NCBI RefSeq assembly: GCF_000746825.1 | Contig: NZ_JQIV01000006.1 | Coordinates: 806,001 to 870,000, forward strand | From: Carnobacterium inhibens subsp. inhibens DSM 13024 | Lineage (GTDB): Bacteria; Bacillota; Bacilli; Lactobacillales; Carnobacteriaceae | Length of the DNA stretch: 64,000 bases | Direction of reading: 5' to 3' | In this document: positions 45,845 through 55,828 of the stretch, piece after piece | How positions within the stretch are numbered: the first letter of the stretch is position 1 | Layout: every line of letters begins with the position of its first letter | Notes under the pieces: model-generated | Database searches by the model: none | Told to the model about the DNA's origin: nothing | What the model saw: only the letters and a program-made list of their open reading frames with translations | Made by a program: the position numbers and the translations under genes

Positions 45845-46366
45845 TTATCTTTCTAAGTCAATCCAATAACGTTGATCAATAGTGCCATCTTCATTCATTA
45901 ATTCATTTTCAAGAATACCCCCATTATTAATTATACTTTTTGCTGATCCTACATTATCTTTATAACAGACCATAAGAACTCTTTTAATAGACATTTTTTT
46001 GCATTCTTCTAATGCTAAACTGATTATTTTTGTAGCATAACCTTTTCTTCTCTCCGATGGTCTAATTCCATCGCCTATATGTCCACCATTTTTAAGCAGT
46101 TCTTCATTCAGCCAATGTCTGATATTTACAGCTCCTACAATAATTTCACGTTCATCATCATATGCCCATAATGTAGTTGCTGGTACACCACCGTATAAGC
46201 AACCTTTTTTTTCTTCCTCAAATTCCTTCAAATAATCATCAAAATTTCTATAATCTAATCTTCGTATACTGTAAGGTACAATTTTTTCGTTCACACTATA
46301 CCATTCATTCATCATTTCTTTATATGGCTTCTCATATTTTTTATCTGGTTTAATTAACCTTAACAT
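45845..46366 (-). CDS. GNAT family N-acetyltransferase
   Basis: A 173-residue acetyltransferase with an N-terminal strand-helix part (MLRLIKPDKKYEKPYKEM) and a core at about 60-160. The acetyl-CoA loop is RPSERRKGYATKI (111-123), followed by the ALEECKKMSIKRVLMVC helix and NVGSAKSIINNGG, the standard GNAT order. The acceptor is unknown. It is monocistronic with RBS GAAAGGTGG. Confidence 0.9.
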   Translation of the reverse strand: MLRLIKPDKKYEKPYKEMMNEWYSVNEKIVPYSIRRLDYRNFDDYLKEFEEEKKGCLYGGVPATTLWAYDDEREIIVGAVNIRHWLNEELLKNGGHIGDGIRPSERRKGYATKIISLALEECKKMSIKRVLMVCYKDNVGSAKSIINNGGILENELMNEDGTIDQRYWIDLER

Positions 46367-46423
46367 ACTACTACCACCTTTCGGAAAAAGAAATAAAACG
46401 TGTACAAAATCTATCTAAAATGG

Positions 46424-46456
46424 ACAAACTATCCTTTAAAAGCAATAATTTGTCCA
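46424..46456 (-). terminator. Terminator-like hairpin downstream of the FtsX-type gene
   Basis: TGGACAAA (46424-46431) pairs with TTTGTCCA (46449-46456). It resembles the stem at 1537-1571. It lies about 40 bases past the FtsX gene stop, inside the degraded repeat region. Confidence 0.55.
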
Positions 46457-46492
46457 TTTGTGTGTCTACCGGGGTCGCTCCGCATCCTGTTT
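46457..46492. repeat. Intergenic repeat, short 3' remnant
   Basis: GTGTGTCTACCGGGGTCGCTCCGCATCCTG keeps the CGCATCCTG end and a GGGTCG-like tail of the repeat at 17761 and 56451, again placed directly at the 3' end of a minus-strand gene. Confidence 0.45.
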
Positions 46493-49400
46493 TTAATCTA
46501 CTGATTTTAGGGCTTCGATCATGTCGACTTCCTTGAGTTTGTAATGCATGGCGATCATGACGATTCCTGAAAACACGAGAGTAATGATCCCTGAGTAAAG
46601 GTAGCTTAACGGTTGGATAGTTGGGCTGAACATTAATTGATCCATTTCTGCTGTACCTAGTACAAAACTATGAAGCAGAACGCCTAATAATGAACCTACT
46701 ACGATTCCCATTAAAGTAAGGATAATATTTTCGCGATAAATGTACATGGTTACTTCTTTATCGAAAAAGCCTAGTACCTTGATAGTGGATAATTCTCTTA
46801 TACGTTCAGAGACGTTGATATTGGTCAAGTTGTACAATACCACAAAGGCTAATAGACCAGCTGAAACAATCAGCACCAAGGTAACAATGCCTAAGCTTCC
46901 CATTGTCTCTTCAAATGACTCACTAACATCACTGACAAAGTTGACGGATAAGACACTTGGCTGTTCTGTTAAAGTAGTTCCTAAAGTTTCTTCATCTACT
47001 TTTTCACTGCCATAGTTCACCAGTTCTGTTGTATACTCTGGTGCCTTGCCAAATGTTGTTTCATAATACTCTTTCGTCATATAGACATAATGACCGGTAT
47101 AATTTTCAACAACTTCGTTTATTTTTACTTCTGCTTGTTTATTGTCTGAATCGGTTAAAGTCAAGGTATCACCTTTTTCTACACCGAGCAGCTCTGCAAG
47201 TTTTTCATTAATAATCGTTCCTTCTTCAGGAAGTGAATAAGTTTCTCCAGAGGTACGATCATTTAATAAAACATAATCCTCAAAGTTTTCGGTTGTTTCA
47301 GGAGCAAATACTGTCACATCTTGTGTATTGACGTCTTCTGCATCAATAGTGAAATTTTCTTGATTGACTTTTAATGACTCACTAATGCCTGTTTGTTTGG
47401 CTAATTCTTCATCGTAATCAGCTTTTTCAGAATCACTTGCATCTGTATTTAATGCAACGATAGCGTCATATTTCATGACTTTGCCATACTGAAGACTGGA
47501 TACATCTGAAATAGAATCCGATATTCCAAATCCAGTTAAAATCAATGCCGTACAACCTGCGACACCAAGAACCGTCATTAGCATACGCTGTTTATAACGG
47601 AAAAGATTTCGTGCAGTTACTTTTTGAATAAATCCAAAGCGATTCCAAATAAACGGCATACGTTCTAATAAAATACGTTTCCCTATTTTAGGAGACTTTG
47701 GACGCATCAATGTAGCTGGTGTACTTTGTAAAGCTACTCGGACTGCAAGATAAGCTGACATTACCGTACAAAGCAACGCAACGATAAAGGAGATCGCTCC
47801 ATAACTGAAGTAATGCGTTATCCGAACGGATGGTAAATTATACATTGACCCATAAGCATTAAATATGACTTGTGGAAACAATTGATACCCGATAATCAAT
47901 CCTATAATCGTTCCTAAAATACTGGCTACTGAAGCATAGACTAAAAACTTCTTAGAGATATCCCAATTTGAATACCCTAAAGCTTTTAACGTCCCAATTT
48001 GCAATCGTTCTTCTTCTACCATACGAGTCATTGTTGTTAAACTGACTAAAGCTGCAATAAGGAAAAAGAATACGGGAAACACTTGTGCAATAGCCGAAAT
48101 ACGTTCTGCATTATCGCTGAACTCGCCATATCCTGGATTCGTTGAACGGTCGAGCACGTAATATTCGGGCATTTCCAAGCCTTCAAGTTCTTGTTTAGCA
48201 TCAGCAAGATCTGCTTCGCCATCTGCTATTTTTTTCTCAGCATTAGCAGATTCTGTTTCAAATTCAGCCAAACCTTCTTCATAATCAGCTTGACCTGTTT
48301 CTAGTTCTTCAAGAGCTGCAGCTAATTCTGCTTCTCCATTGGCTTTTTCTTGATTCAATTCTTCTTGGCCTTCAACTAGTTGCGCTTCACCATTTGCAAG
48401 AGTAGTTTTTGCAGCTTCAATATCAGCTAGACCTTGATTGACTCTTTCTTCATTAGCTGCTATCTCAGCTTCTGCCGCACTCATTTGTGCTCTTGTTTCT
48501 TCAAAAGTTGCAGTTATACCATCTAAAGCAGCTGAAACCGTACTGCTTGGAACCACTCCAGCAAAGTAACCTGTAAAAGCTTCTCCAAGTGAAGAATCAA
48601 TAGCTGTTGCTGCCTGAGTGATACTTGTTTGAGTTTCAACAGGAACACTTTCAACTGGAACAGCTAAGATGACTCTGGCATTTTCAACAAATGTTTCTCC
48701 ATTAGCTAAATTTTGGTCAGCAGTTGCTTTTTGTGCTTCAAAATTATTTCGAGCATCAATGAGCTGAGTTTGAGCTGTTTGTAGATCTGCTTCATTTGCA
48801 GCTACTTCAGCTTTTCCATTTTCTAGTTCTTGACGTTTTTGATCGATTGTAGCTTGAGCGTCGGTTGTTTTGGACTCTAAAGTGGCCATTCCTTCATTGT
48901 AATCTGCCCATCCTTGATCCAAGGTAGTTTTAGCATCCTCTAACTCTTTTTGACCGTCTGCCAATTGTTGCTTGGCATCATCAATTTCAGCTTGTCCGTC
49001 GTCGATCTCAGTTTGAGCTTCTGAACGAATTTCAGCTAATCGTTCTTCTGGTCTTTGTTCAACTACTTTTTCGATTTGATCCATTTGCTTCTCAACGGCA
49101 TCTTCATACTCTGAAGAATAGGAAACAAGTGAATCGTTCTTTTCAAAAGATAAATAGGCTTCTGTATAAAATTCTGAGTTGAAATCTTCTTGAGGAATCA
49201 CTGCAAAACCGTCTAAAGTTCCTTTGCCCACCGTGCTCGTTCCTCTTGCAGAGTTTTCAATGAATTGCGGACTGTTCACAAAACCAACGACTTCATAGGT
49301 TGTCGTAGCAAAGGAATCGTTCAAATCGGTTTCTTCATCTTCTGAAGAAAGAGTAATTGTATCACCAATTTTGTAAGCTTCGGTCATACTACTGTTATTG

Positions 49401-49804
49401 TCTAAAGCAATTTCGCCAGACTTTTCCGGTAACCGTCCTGATGCCACAACATAGTTGTTTTGTTTAGCAGCTTCATCTGAAGAATAAGCCATTAATTTTG
49501 TGACCAAACTACTATCCTCAAAAATAACATCTTGGCTGTAACTCATGGTTACATCAGCGCCTTCAATGCTCTCCAATAATTTTTTATCATCATCATTAAG
49601 CCCATAGGTAGATATTACTTTTGTATCCATTAGTTTTGTTTCCTTGTAATAGTGGTCTGCGGTATCAATCATATCCGGCCCAGTTGCTTTAATTCCGGCA
49701 AAAAAAGCTACTCCTAATGTAATTATGGCAAAGATAGACAAAAAACGTGCTTTTGATTGCCCTATCTCTTTGAAAATGTCTTTCCATAGTGCTTTCTTTT
49801 TCAC
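46493..49804 (-). CDS. ABC transporter permease, FtsX/MacB-type with long coiled coil
   Basis: An 1103-residue permease. TM1 is at about 20-38. An extracytoplasmic domain follows (about 40-245, first beta-rich part), then a long Ala/Glu/Gln-rich coiled-coil (about 250-555: many repeats of AEIDDAKQQLADGQKEL-like heptads), then four more groups of helices with two FtsX domains (ERLQIGTLKALGYSNWDISKKF and IRELSTIKVLGFFDKEV mark their cytoplasmic coupling loops). It resembles YhgE- or Vex-type exporters that act on the cell envelope or export antimicrobials. Start is GTG at 49802-49804 after AGAGGTG. The ATPase gene lies 13 bases upstream. Confidence 0.85.
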   Translation of the reverse strand: MKKKALWKDIFKEIGQSKARFLSIFAIITLGVAFFAGIKATGPDMIDTADHYYKETKLMDTKVISTYGLNDDDKKLLESIEGADVTMSYSQDVIFEDSSLVTKLMAYSSDEAAKQNNYVVASGRLPEKSGEIALDNNSSMTEAYKIGDTITLSSEDEETDLNDSFATTTYEVVGFVNSPQFIENSARGTSTVGKGTLDGFAVIPQEDFNSEFYTEAYLSFEKNDSLVSYSSEYEDAVEKQMDQIEKVVEQRPEERLAEIRSEAQTEIDDGQAEIDDAKQQLADGQKELEDAKTTLDQGWADYNEGMATLESKTTDAQATIDQKRQELENGKAEVAANEADLQTAQTQLIDARNNFEAQKATADQNLANGETFVENARVILAVPVESVPVETQTSITQAATAIDSSLGEAFTGYFAGVVPSSTVSAALDGITATFEETRAQMSAAEAEIAANEERVNQGLADIEAAKTTLANGEAQLVEGQEELNQEKANGEAELAAALEELETGQADYEEGLAEFETESANAEKKIADGEADLADAKQELEGLEMPEYYVLDRSTNPGYGEFSDNAERISAIAQVFPVFFFLIAALVSLTTMTRMVEEERLQIGTLKALGYSNWDISKKFLVYASVASILGTIIGLIIGYQLFPQVIFNAYGSMYNLPSVRITHYFSYGAISFIVALLCTVMSAYLAVRVALQSTPATLMRPKSPKIGKRILLERMPFIWNRFGFIQKVTARNLFRYKQRMLMTVLGVAGCTALILTGFGISDSISDVSSLQYGKVMKYDAIVALNTDASDSEKADYDEELAKQTGISESLKVNQENFTIDAEDVNTQDVTVFAPETTENFEDYVLLNDRTSGETYSLPEEGTIINEKLAELLGVEKGDTLTLTDSDNKQAEVKINEVVENYTGHYVYMTKEYYETTFGKAPEYTTELVNYGSEKVDEETLGTTLTEQPSVLSVNFVSDVSESFEETMGSLGIVTLVLIVSAGLLAFVVLYNLTNINVSERIRELSTIKVLGFFDKEVTMYIYRENIILTLMGIVVGSLLGVLLHSFVLGTAEMDQLMFSPTIQPLSYLYSGIITLVFSGIVMIAMHYKLKEVDMIEALKSVD

Positions 49805-49817
49805 CTTTTTTCACCTC

Positions 49818-50519
49818 TTACCATTCGATATCTGCTACAGACATAGGTTTGTCATTCATTGTCACCTTGCGTACTTTTGCATTGTTTATTTCAATCATTC
49901 GATCAGCCATCGGTGCAATTGCTTTGTTATGTGTAATGACAATAACGGTTGTGCCCGTATTTTTACATGTATCTTGCAATAATTTTAATACTTGTTTCCC
50001 AGTCTCATAGTCTAAAGCTCCAGTGGGCTCATCACATAAAAGAAGTTTGGGCTGTTTGGCTAAAGCTCTAGCAATTGCTACCCGTTGTTGTTCTCCTCCA
50101 GATAGTTGTGCTGGAAAATTATCTAACCGATCACCTAATCCAACATCTTTTAAAACTTGTTGAGCATCTAAAGCTTTGCTGGAAATTTCAGCTGCTAATT
50201 CTACATTTTCTGTAGCCGTTAAATTGGGTACTAAATTATAGAATTGAAAAACAAAACCAACATCATCGCGGCGGTACTGCGTGAGTTGTTTTGTATTAAA
50301 CTTAGCAATATCTGTTCCATCAACCAGTATCTGACCTTCATCTGCTGAATCCATTCCACCTAAAATATTTAGAACTGTGGATTTTCCTGCACCACTTGGT
50401 CCAACGATCACTGCAAATTCACCTTGTTCAATCTCAAAAGAGATGCCGTCATTTGCGGCAATCATGGTTTCACCCATTTTGTATCGTTTGAATTCATTTT
50501 TTATCTCTACAAAAGACAT
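49818..50519 (-). CDS. ABC transporter ATPase partner of the FtsX-type permease
   Basis: A 233-residue ATPase of the LolD/MacB type. Walker [18 protein letters not shown]-loop in [21 protein letters not shown], signature [16 protein letters not shown], Walker [14 protein letters not shown]-loop VIVITHN. It energises the large permease encoded right after it. The pair could export lipids, peptides or antimicrobials; no sensor genes lie beside it. Confidence 0.92.
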   Translation of the reverse strand: MSFVEIKNEFKRYKMGETMIAANDGISFEIEQGEFAVIVGPSGAGKSTVLNILGGMDSADEGQILVDGTDIAKFNTKQLTQYRRDDVGFVFQFYNLVPNLTATENVELAAEISSKALDAQQVLKDVGLGDRLDNFPAQLSGGEQQRVAIARALAKQPKLLLCDEPTGALDYETGKQVLKLLQDTCKNTGTTVIVITHNKAIAPMADRMIEINNAKVRKVTMNDKPMSVADIEW

Positions 50520-50640
50520 GTTTGCACCTTCATTCCCTTAAAATAGTTCTTTACAAGTGTAACATAAAGTAAGTAAAAAGCATTTATAGTGAATACTCAA
50601 TTCATATGATTTTACAGCAATTAAGTAAAAATTACTAGAA

Positions 50641-50671
50641 TAAAAGCTAGGAGGTTGCTCCTAGCTTTTAA
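50641..50671 (-). terminator. Terminator of the APC permease gene
   Basis: AAAAGCTAGGAG pairs with CTCCTAGCTTTT around TTG (about 50643-50671), just past the permease stop. Confidence 0.88.
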
Positions 50672-50672
50672 C

Positions 50673-52049
50673 TTACTTATTCAATTCACTGTTCTTATAT
50701 CCATAAGAAAGATAAACAAGTATCCCTAAAACTAACCAGATAACGAATGCTATCCATACGGATAATGAAAGTTGTATCATAAGGTACAAACAAACGACAA
50801 TCGAAACTATCGGGAAAATAGGTACAAAAGGTACCTTAAATTCGCCTTCTGTTGGTTCACCAAAATCTTTGCGCAATTTAATGATCCCTAAAGCAATAAT
50901 TACAAATATCATTAGGGTTACGATATTCGTTAATTCTGCTAACTTATTGAGCGGCACTATTCCTGCTAAAACAGCTGAAACCACACCAACTATTTGAGTT
51001 GCAAATTTAGGACCTTTTGTCTTTGTATCAACTTGACTCAATTTCTTTGGCAGTAAACCGTCTCTTCCAATTGCATAAATTAAACGTCCTAATCCATATG
51101 TCATTGAAATCAATACGGTTAATAAAGTTACTATTGCTCCTACAGAGATGATACCGGCAATGAAATCTTGCCCAATAAAACGGATGGCAAAAGCAACAGG
51201 ATCTTTCACATTCAGCTGTGCATATGGGACTATACCTGTCAGTACTAAAGTCACTGCGATATACAAAACTGTTGCAATACCAAGCGAACCGATGATCCCT
51301 CTTGGAACATCTCTACGTGGGTTCTTCGTTTCTTCTGCAGCTGTACTGACTGCGTCAAATCCTAAGAAAGCGAAAAATACAACAGCCGCTCCCGAAGCTA
51401 CTCCTTTTAAGCCAAATGGTGCAAAAGGTGTCCAGTTTTCTGGTTTCACATAGAAAACACCAACCACCATAAATAAAGCAATCAAAGCAAATTTCACGAT
51501 GACCATAATGTTATTTAAGCGTAAAGCTTTTTTCGCTCCTTGTATCACGATGTACGTCACCACGAATGTAATCAATATGGCAATTAAATCAATATACGTA
51601 CCAGCCTCTGCATTATATGAAGAACGTAACGCAATGGGCAATCCAAGACCAATACCATCTAAAAAGCCATTCATATACCCCGACCAGCCTGAAGCTACTG
51701 AAGCATTTGCCAGTAGGTATTCACAAATCATCAGCCACCCGACTAGCCAGCCAAGTAATTCGCCAAAAACAGTATAGGCGTAAGAGTAAGCTCCGCCTGA
51801 AACGGGAATGCGAGAAGCAAATTCTGCATAACATAAAGCGGATAAAATACATGAAAAAGCCGCAATAACAAAAGATAAAATCAAAGCCGGCCCAGCAGTT
51901 ACTGCAGCAGCTGTTCCTGTGATCACAAAAATCCCTGTCCCGACGATTGCACCTAGACCTAATAAAATTAGATCCATGGTTTTTAACTCTCTTTTTAAAT
52001 TAGATGGTTTTTCACTTGTTTCTAAAGGCTTCTTTCTAAAATAATTCAT
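50673..52049 (-). CDS. APC family amino acid permease (YfnA/CAT type)
   Basis: A 458-residue permease with twelve predicted helices. The first helix begins LILLGLGAIVGTGIFVITGTAA (30-51), typical of the CAT branch of the APC superfamily, and the FAFLGFDAVSTAAEETKNPRRD loop (about 225-247) is well conserved. The substrate is probably a cationic or branched amino acid, but this is not settled from sequence. RBS AGGATGG. It is monocistronic. Confidence 0.9.
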   Translation of the reverse strand: MNYFRKKPLETSEKPSNLKRELKTMDLILLGLGAIVGTGIFVITGTAAAVTAGPALILSFVIAAFSCILSALCYAEFASRIPVSGGAYSYAYTVFGELLGWLVGWLMICEYLLANASVASGWSGYMNGFLDGIGLGLPIALRSSYNAEAGTYIDLIAILITFVVTYIVIQGAKKALRLNNIMVIVKFALIALFMVVGVFYVKPENWTPFAPFGLKGVASGAAVVFFAFLGFDAVSTAAEETKNPRRDVPRGIIGSLGIATVLYIAVTLVLTGIVPYAQLNVKDPVAFAIRFIGQDFIAGIISVGAIVTLLTVLISMTYGLGRLIYAIGRDGLLPKKLSQVDTKTKGPKFATQIVGVVSAVLAGIVPLNKLAELTNIVTLMIFVIIALGIIKLRKDFGEPTEGEFKVPFVPIFPIVSIVVCLYLMIQLSLSVWIAFVIWLVLGILVYLSYGYKNSELNK

Positions 52050-52081
52050 TTACTACCATCCTATTCATTCATCGAATTTAC

Positions 52082-52939
52082 TTATGATTTAACATAGCCT
52101 AATAAAACACCACCAACGATAACTAAAATACATCCTAGTAAGATATAACGGAATTCTCGTTTTGTTTTAGTTTCTCCTAAGAACCAGATGCTACCTAAAG
52201 TAGAAATAATGATTCCTGTTTGAGAAAGAGAGAAACTGATTGCTAATCCGATTTTTTCCATTGAAATCAGCATAAAGATATTTCCCAGTGCCCATAACAA
52301 CCCAGTTAATAAATTACGGAGTGTGTATTTGCTCTTTATGTCTTGTTTTACTGAGAATAAAAGTGAACCGATCAGCATACCTACTGCTTGAGGTAAAATA
52401 ACCGCTATGGCATCTACTCCAGCCGCATTTATCGTAATTGTATACAATCCATATCCTAGAGTAGAAAAAAGCAAAGCTCTTGCTCCAGATTTTTTTTGGC
52501 CATTGGAGTCGTCTGTTTTTTCTTTAGTATCCGATACGGTCGTAAAGGTTACACCAAAAATCAAAACAATAATAGCAATAATTCCTAAAATAATGTCTCT
52601 TGTACTTGTCCATTCTCTAAACAAAAGTACGCCGGCAAGTGTATTTACAATTAATTGTAATCCTGTTGAGATAGGGAGCGTATTTGATACCCCTATAAAC
52701 TTCATGCTTTGGAACTGTTGCATTTGACCTAGCGACCACAAAGCTCCTGATAACAATCCAACTAAAACAATTTTCATATCAATTGTTGGCTGATAAACAA
52801 AATAAGCACCTATTGCAAAAAGAACTGCCCCAGCTGACATTCCTACTGTTTGTTGGTACGAGTTTCCACCTAATTTATTGCTCACTAATCCAATGCTGCC
52901 CCAAGCTATGGCAGGTATTAGTGCAATTAAAATTTCCAT
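52082..52939 (-). CDS. GRP family sugar transporter (GlcU/RhaT-like)
   Basis: A 285-residue protein with ten predicted helices, MEILIALIPAIAWGSIGLVSNKLGGN at the start and a middle loop with TVSDTKEKTDDSNGQKKS. The GlcU group of Gram-positives takes up glucose or ribose by proton symport and does not use the PTS. The start is uncertain by three codons: the ATG at 52939 used here, or 52948, which is close to the RBS (AGAGGAAG). It is monocistronic; a sugar kinase or dehydrogenase is not adjacent. Confidence 0.87.
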   Translation of the reverse strand: MEILIALIPAIAWGSIGLVSNKLGGNSYQQTVGMSAGAVLFAIGAYFVYQPTIDMKIVLVGLLSGALWSLGQMQQFQSMKFIGVSNTLPISTGLQLIVNTLAGVLLFREWTSTRDIILGIIAIIVLIFGVTFTTVSDTKEKTDDSNGQKKSGARALLFSTLGYGLYTITINAAGVDAIAVILPQAVGMLIGSLLFSVKQDIKSKYTLRNLLTGLLWALGNIFMLISMEKIGLAISFSLSQTGIIISTLGSIWFLGETKTKREFRYILLGCILVIVGGVLLGYVKS

Positions 52940-53122
52940 ATTTTCCATCTTCCTCTTCAGTTTATTTCACCACATTCTACATCATAACAGCTACGACACT
53001 ATCTTAACAAGAAAAGTTCTTACAACTTTAAAACAGTTTACAGGTTTATGGAAGAAACTGCTAGAATATGATAAAGTAAGGAAAGAAAATTTGAACGTTT
53101 ACGATCAATAGAAATGAGGAAA

Positions 53123-54403
53123 ATGAAAGAAATGGCAAAATATGATGTACTAGTAGTCGGCGGAGGAACCAGCGGCATGATGGCTGCGATCTCCGCTGCA
53201 GAACATGGCGCAACTGTAGCTGTAGTTGAAAAAAATAAAACACTTGGGCGCAAACTACTTGTAACTGGTGGTGGTCGATGCAATGTGACCAATAATCGTG
53301 ACAAAGAAGAAATTATCGCACATATCCCTGGAAATGGACGCTTTTTATATAGTGCTTTCCACCAATACGATAATTACGATATTATGGACTTCTTCAGATC
53401 GAATGGTGTGGCGTTAAAAGAAGAAGATCATGGAAGAATGTTCCCTACAACTGATAAATCCAGAACTATTTTAGAAGCTTTAATCGCGATCATGGATCGT
53501 TTAGAAATCGCCATTTATACAGAAGCTCCTGTCGAAACCTTACTATTTGATGAAGGAAAAGTTACAGGAGTTGAATTAGAAGATGGACGTACTTTAACAG
53601 CAACTTGCGTCATTGTTTCAACGGGCGGTCGCGCTATGCCAAGAACGGGTTCAACTGGCGATGGCTACAAATGGGCTAAAAAAGCTGGGCATACCATCAA
53701 GCCTCTTTACCCTACCGAAGCTCCTGTTCTTTCTGATGAAGCCTTTATAAAAGACACAACTTTACAAGGTCTTTCATTGAGAGATGTTGCTCTAAGTGTT
53801 TTGAATAAAAAAAATAAAAAAGTGATTACCCACCAAATGGATATGATTTTTACTCACTTTGGCATCTCTGGTCCAGCTGTACTACGTTGTTCGATGTTTG
53901 TTCATCAAACGATGAAACGCGATAAAACAGATGAAGTCACTATGAGTTTAGATGCCCTTCCAAATGTATCAAAAGGTGAGTTGACCCAACAACTCCAAAA
54001 ATTGATCAAAGATGATGGAGATAAAAGTACCAAAAATGCTTTAAAAGGTCTCGTTCCAGAACGGTATTTATTATTTGCACTGTCTAGAGCTGGTTTAGAT
54101 GAAAATGCTCCATTAAAACAAGCTGCACCTGAAAAAGTAACTCAATTTATTGAATTCATCAAAGATTTTCGCTTTACTGCCAACGGTACTTTACCAATTG
54201 AAAAAGCTTTTGTTACTGGTGGTGGAATCAATACTAAAGAAGTGAATCCGAAAACAATGGAAAGTAAATTTACCAGCGGACTATTTTTTACAGGCGAAAT
54301 ATTGGACTACAATGGCTATACGGGCGGCTACAATATTACCGGTGCTTTTATAACTGGGCGTATTGCTGGAATGCATGCTGCTGAGATAGCTTTAACAAAG
54401 TAA
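53123..54403 (+). CDS. BaiN/HI0933-type FAD-dependent oxidoreductase
   Basis: A flavoprotein of 426 residues. The dinucleotide loop VLVVGGGTSGMMAAISAAEHGA lies near the start, followed by LLVTGGGRCNVTNN, the signature of HI0933-like (YhiN/BaiN) proteins, and near the end FTSGLFFTGEILDYNGYTGGYN (split). They bind FAD and some act on bile-acid or other ene groups; the housekeeping substrate is unknown. I start at the ATG at 53123 after GAGGAAA; ATGs at 53114 and 53132 are alternatives. The nucleotidase gene follows by 30 bases. Confidence 0.9.
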   Translation: MKEMAKYDVLVVGGGTSGMMAAISAAEHGATVAVVEKNKTLGRKLLVTGGGRCNVTNNRDKEEIIAHIPGNGRFLYSAFHQYDNYDIMDFFRSNGVALKEEDHGRMFPTTDKSRTILEALIAIMDRLEIAIYTEAPVETLLFDEGKVTGVELEDGRTLTATCVIVSTGGRAMPRTGSTGDGYKWAKKAGHTIKPLYPTEAPVLSDEAFIKDTTLQGLSLRDVALSVLNKKNKKVITHQMDMIFTHFGISGPAVLRCSMFVHQTMKRDKTDEVTMSLDALPNVSKGELTQQLQKLIKDDGDKSTKNALKGLVPERYLLFALSRAGLDENAPLKQAAPEKVTQFIEFIKDFRFTANGTLPIEKAFVTGGGINTKEVNPKTMESKFTSGLFFTGEILDYNGYTGGYNITGAFITGRIAGMHAAEIALTK

Positions 54404-54433
54404 TGAGTTCTAACATGTGAAAGGATGTTTTTT

Positions 54434-54973
54434 GTGAAAAAGAAAATTGCGATTGATATGGATCAAGTTATTGTGGATATAGAAATTAGTTTTATCGAAT
54501 TATTCAAAAAGGAATACAATCTCTCTTTTGATAGTGTTGAAGACTATTTAAAAGAGAATCCAAATTTTGATCTGGTTACGACCATTAAAGAACTTTATCC
54601 TTTAATTAATACGTATGCTTTTTTCAGAAATCCTCCAGTAATGAAAGACAGTCAGGCTGTCTTACGTGAATTAGCAGAAGATTATGATTTATATATTGCA
54701 ACTGCTGCTATGGATGTGCCTAAAACGTTTACTGCAAAGTACGAATGGCTGCAAGAACATTTTGATTTTATAGATCCTCAGCATTTTATTTTTTGTGGCG
54801 ATAAGAGCATCGTTCATACAGATTATTTGATTGATGATTCTATTCGTCAATTAGAACGTTTTTCTGGAACGGGCATTTTGTTTGTCAATTCATTAAACGA
54901 AACAGAGGATCGTTACATTCGTGCGAATAACTGGAAAGACATCCGCGATTACTTTTTATCGATTAAAGATTAA
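54434..54973 (+). CDS. 5'(3')-deoxyribonucleotidase
   Basis: A 179-residue HAD-superfamily phosphatase of the NT5C type. The catalytic Asp pair is in IAIDMDQVIVD (Asp8 nucleophile, Asp10), a second motif lies in YLIDDSIRQL near 134-143. It should dephosphorylate deoxynucleoside monophosphates and limit dNTP pools. The start is GTG at 54434, after AAAGGA; an ATG nine bases upstream overlaps the RBS. It may share a transcript with the BaiN gene, 30 bases away. Confidence 0.85.
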   Translation: MKKKIAIDMDQVIVDIEISFIELFKKEYNLSFDSVEDYLKENPNFDLVTTIKELYPLINTYAFFRNPPVMKDSQAVLRELAEDYDLYIATAAMDVPKTFTAKYEWLQEHFDFIDPQHFIFCGDKSIVHTDYLIDDSIRQLERFSGTGILFVNSLNETEDRYIRANNWKDIRDYFLSIKD

Positions 54974-55000
54974 CGGTACTTCAGTTTAGGATTCTTATCT

Positions 55001-55040
55001 AAAAACCAAGTATTTTCAATCGAAAAATACCTGGTTTTTT
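55001..55040 (+). terminator. Terminator after the nucleotidase gene
   Basis: AAAAACCAAGTATTTT (55001-55016) pairs with AAAATACCTGGTTTTT (55024-55039). T-run follows. Confidence 0.9.
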
Positions 55041-55200
55041 TGAATCATTTTACTTTCTCATTTTTAAATTAGAGAAATAGTCCTTGTCCTTTCTTACTGA
55101 TGGATAGGTCTTAGTGTAAACTACTGCTATAGCCTGATTTTATTAGCCAAAAAGCATAGTATAATTTAACTAACTTAAATATGAAAGAAGGTTTTTTATC

Positions 55201-55728
55201 ATGCAATTAACCATATCAGGTCTTTTTCTCCTCCCATTAGTTCTTTTAACGCTATTTTTCGTTATGAGGTCTGCTAAAGTGAAATCATTTACCGTGTATC
55301 AAAAAATCACAGTCCTTTCTTTTATTGCCTACATATTTTCCGTCATTTACTTAACTTTTTTTCCTTTTCAGATTCAAACAGGAATGTATGCAAATCAAAC
55401 TCCCTGGTTGAGCCGAATCAATTTTGACCCCGTTCTTGATTTATCTGCTTTGCCCAACCTCTTGATGTTGGCTCCTTTATCCGTTTATTATTATTTATTT
55501 AAAAAAGAGTCAACTCTTTTTAAAGCCGTTGGTCTAGGATTCTGTATTAGTTTTGGTATTGAATTCTTCCAATTTTTAACTAATTACTTTTTAGGCGGCT
55601 GGCGTGGTGCTGATATCGCTGATATAGTAGTGAATACAATGGGAGCTGCTTTAGGATATCTACTGGTTAAAACACTATTTACTAATGAAACTTCTTCTTT
55701 ATTTCAGAAGTTTAAACTCTATTCTTAA
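55201..55728 (+). CDS. VanZ family membrane protein
   Basis: A 175-residue protein with five predicted helices. The core YLTFFPFQIQ, INFDPVLDLSALPNLLMLAPLSVYYY and SFGIEFFQFLTNYFLGGWRGADIADIVVNTMGAALGY (recognised in pieces) is typical of VanZ. VanZ-like proteins lower teicoplanin sensitivity or act on the cell envelope in unclear ways; without a van cluster a resistance role is not implied. RBS GAAGG. Convergent with the FMN reductase gene. Confidence 0.87.
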   Translation: MQLTISGLFLLPLVLLTLFFVMRSAKVKSFTVYQKITVLSFIAYIFSVIYLTFFPFQIQTGMYANQTPWLSRINFDPVLDLSALPNLLMLAPLSVYYYLFKKESTLFKAVGLGFCISFGIEFFQFLTNYFLGGWRGADIADIVVNTMGAALGYLLVKTLFTNETSSLFQKFKLYS

Positions 55729-55734
55729 AAATAT

Positions 55735-55778
55735 AACCCCCCTTACCGTCCCAAGAATATTGGAAGGTAAGGGGGGTT
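55735..55778. terminator. Bidirectional terminator between VanZ and FMN reductase genes
   Basis: AACCCCCCTTACC (55735-55747) pairs with GGTAAGGGGGGTT (55766-55778). A/T runs lie on both sides. Confidence 0.92.
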
Positions 55779-55828
55779 ATTTTCTTAAGGGAATTCAACC
55801 ATTAAAAAATCTTCTTAACGCTGGTATC

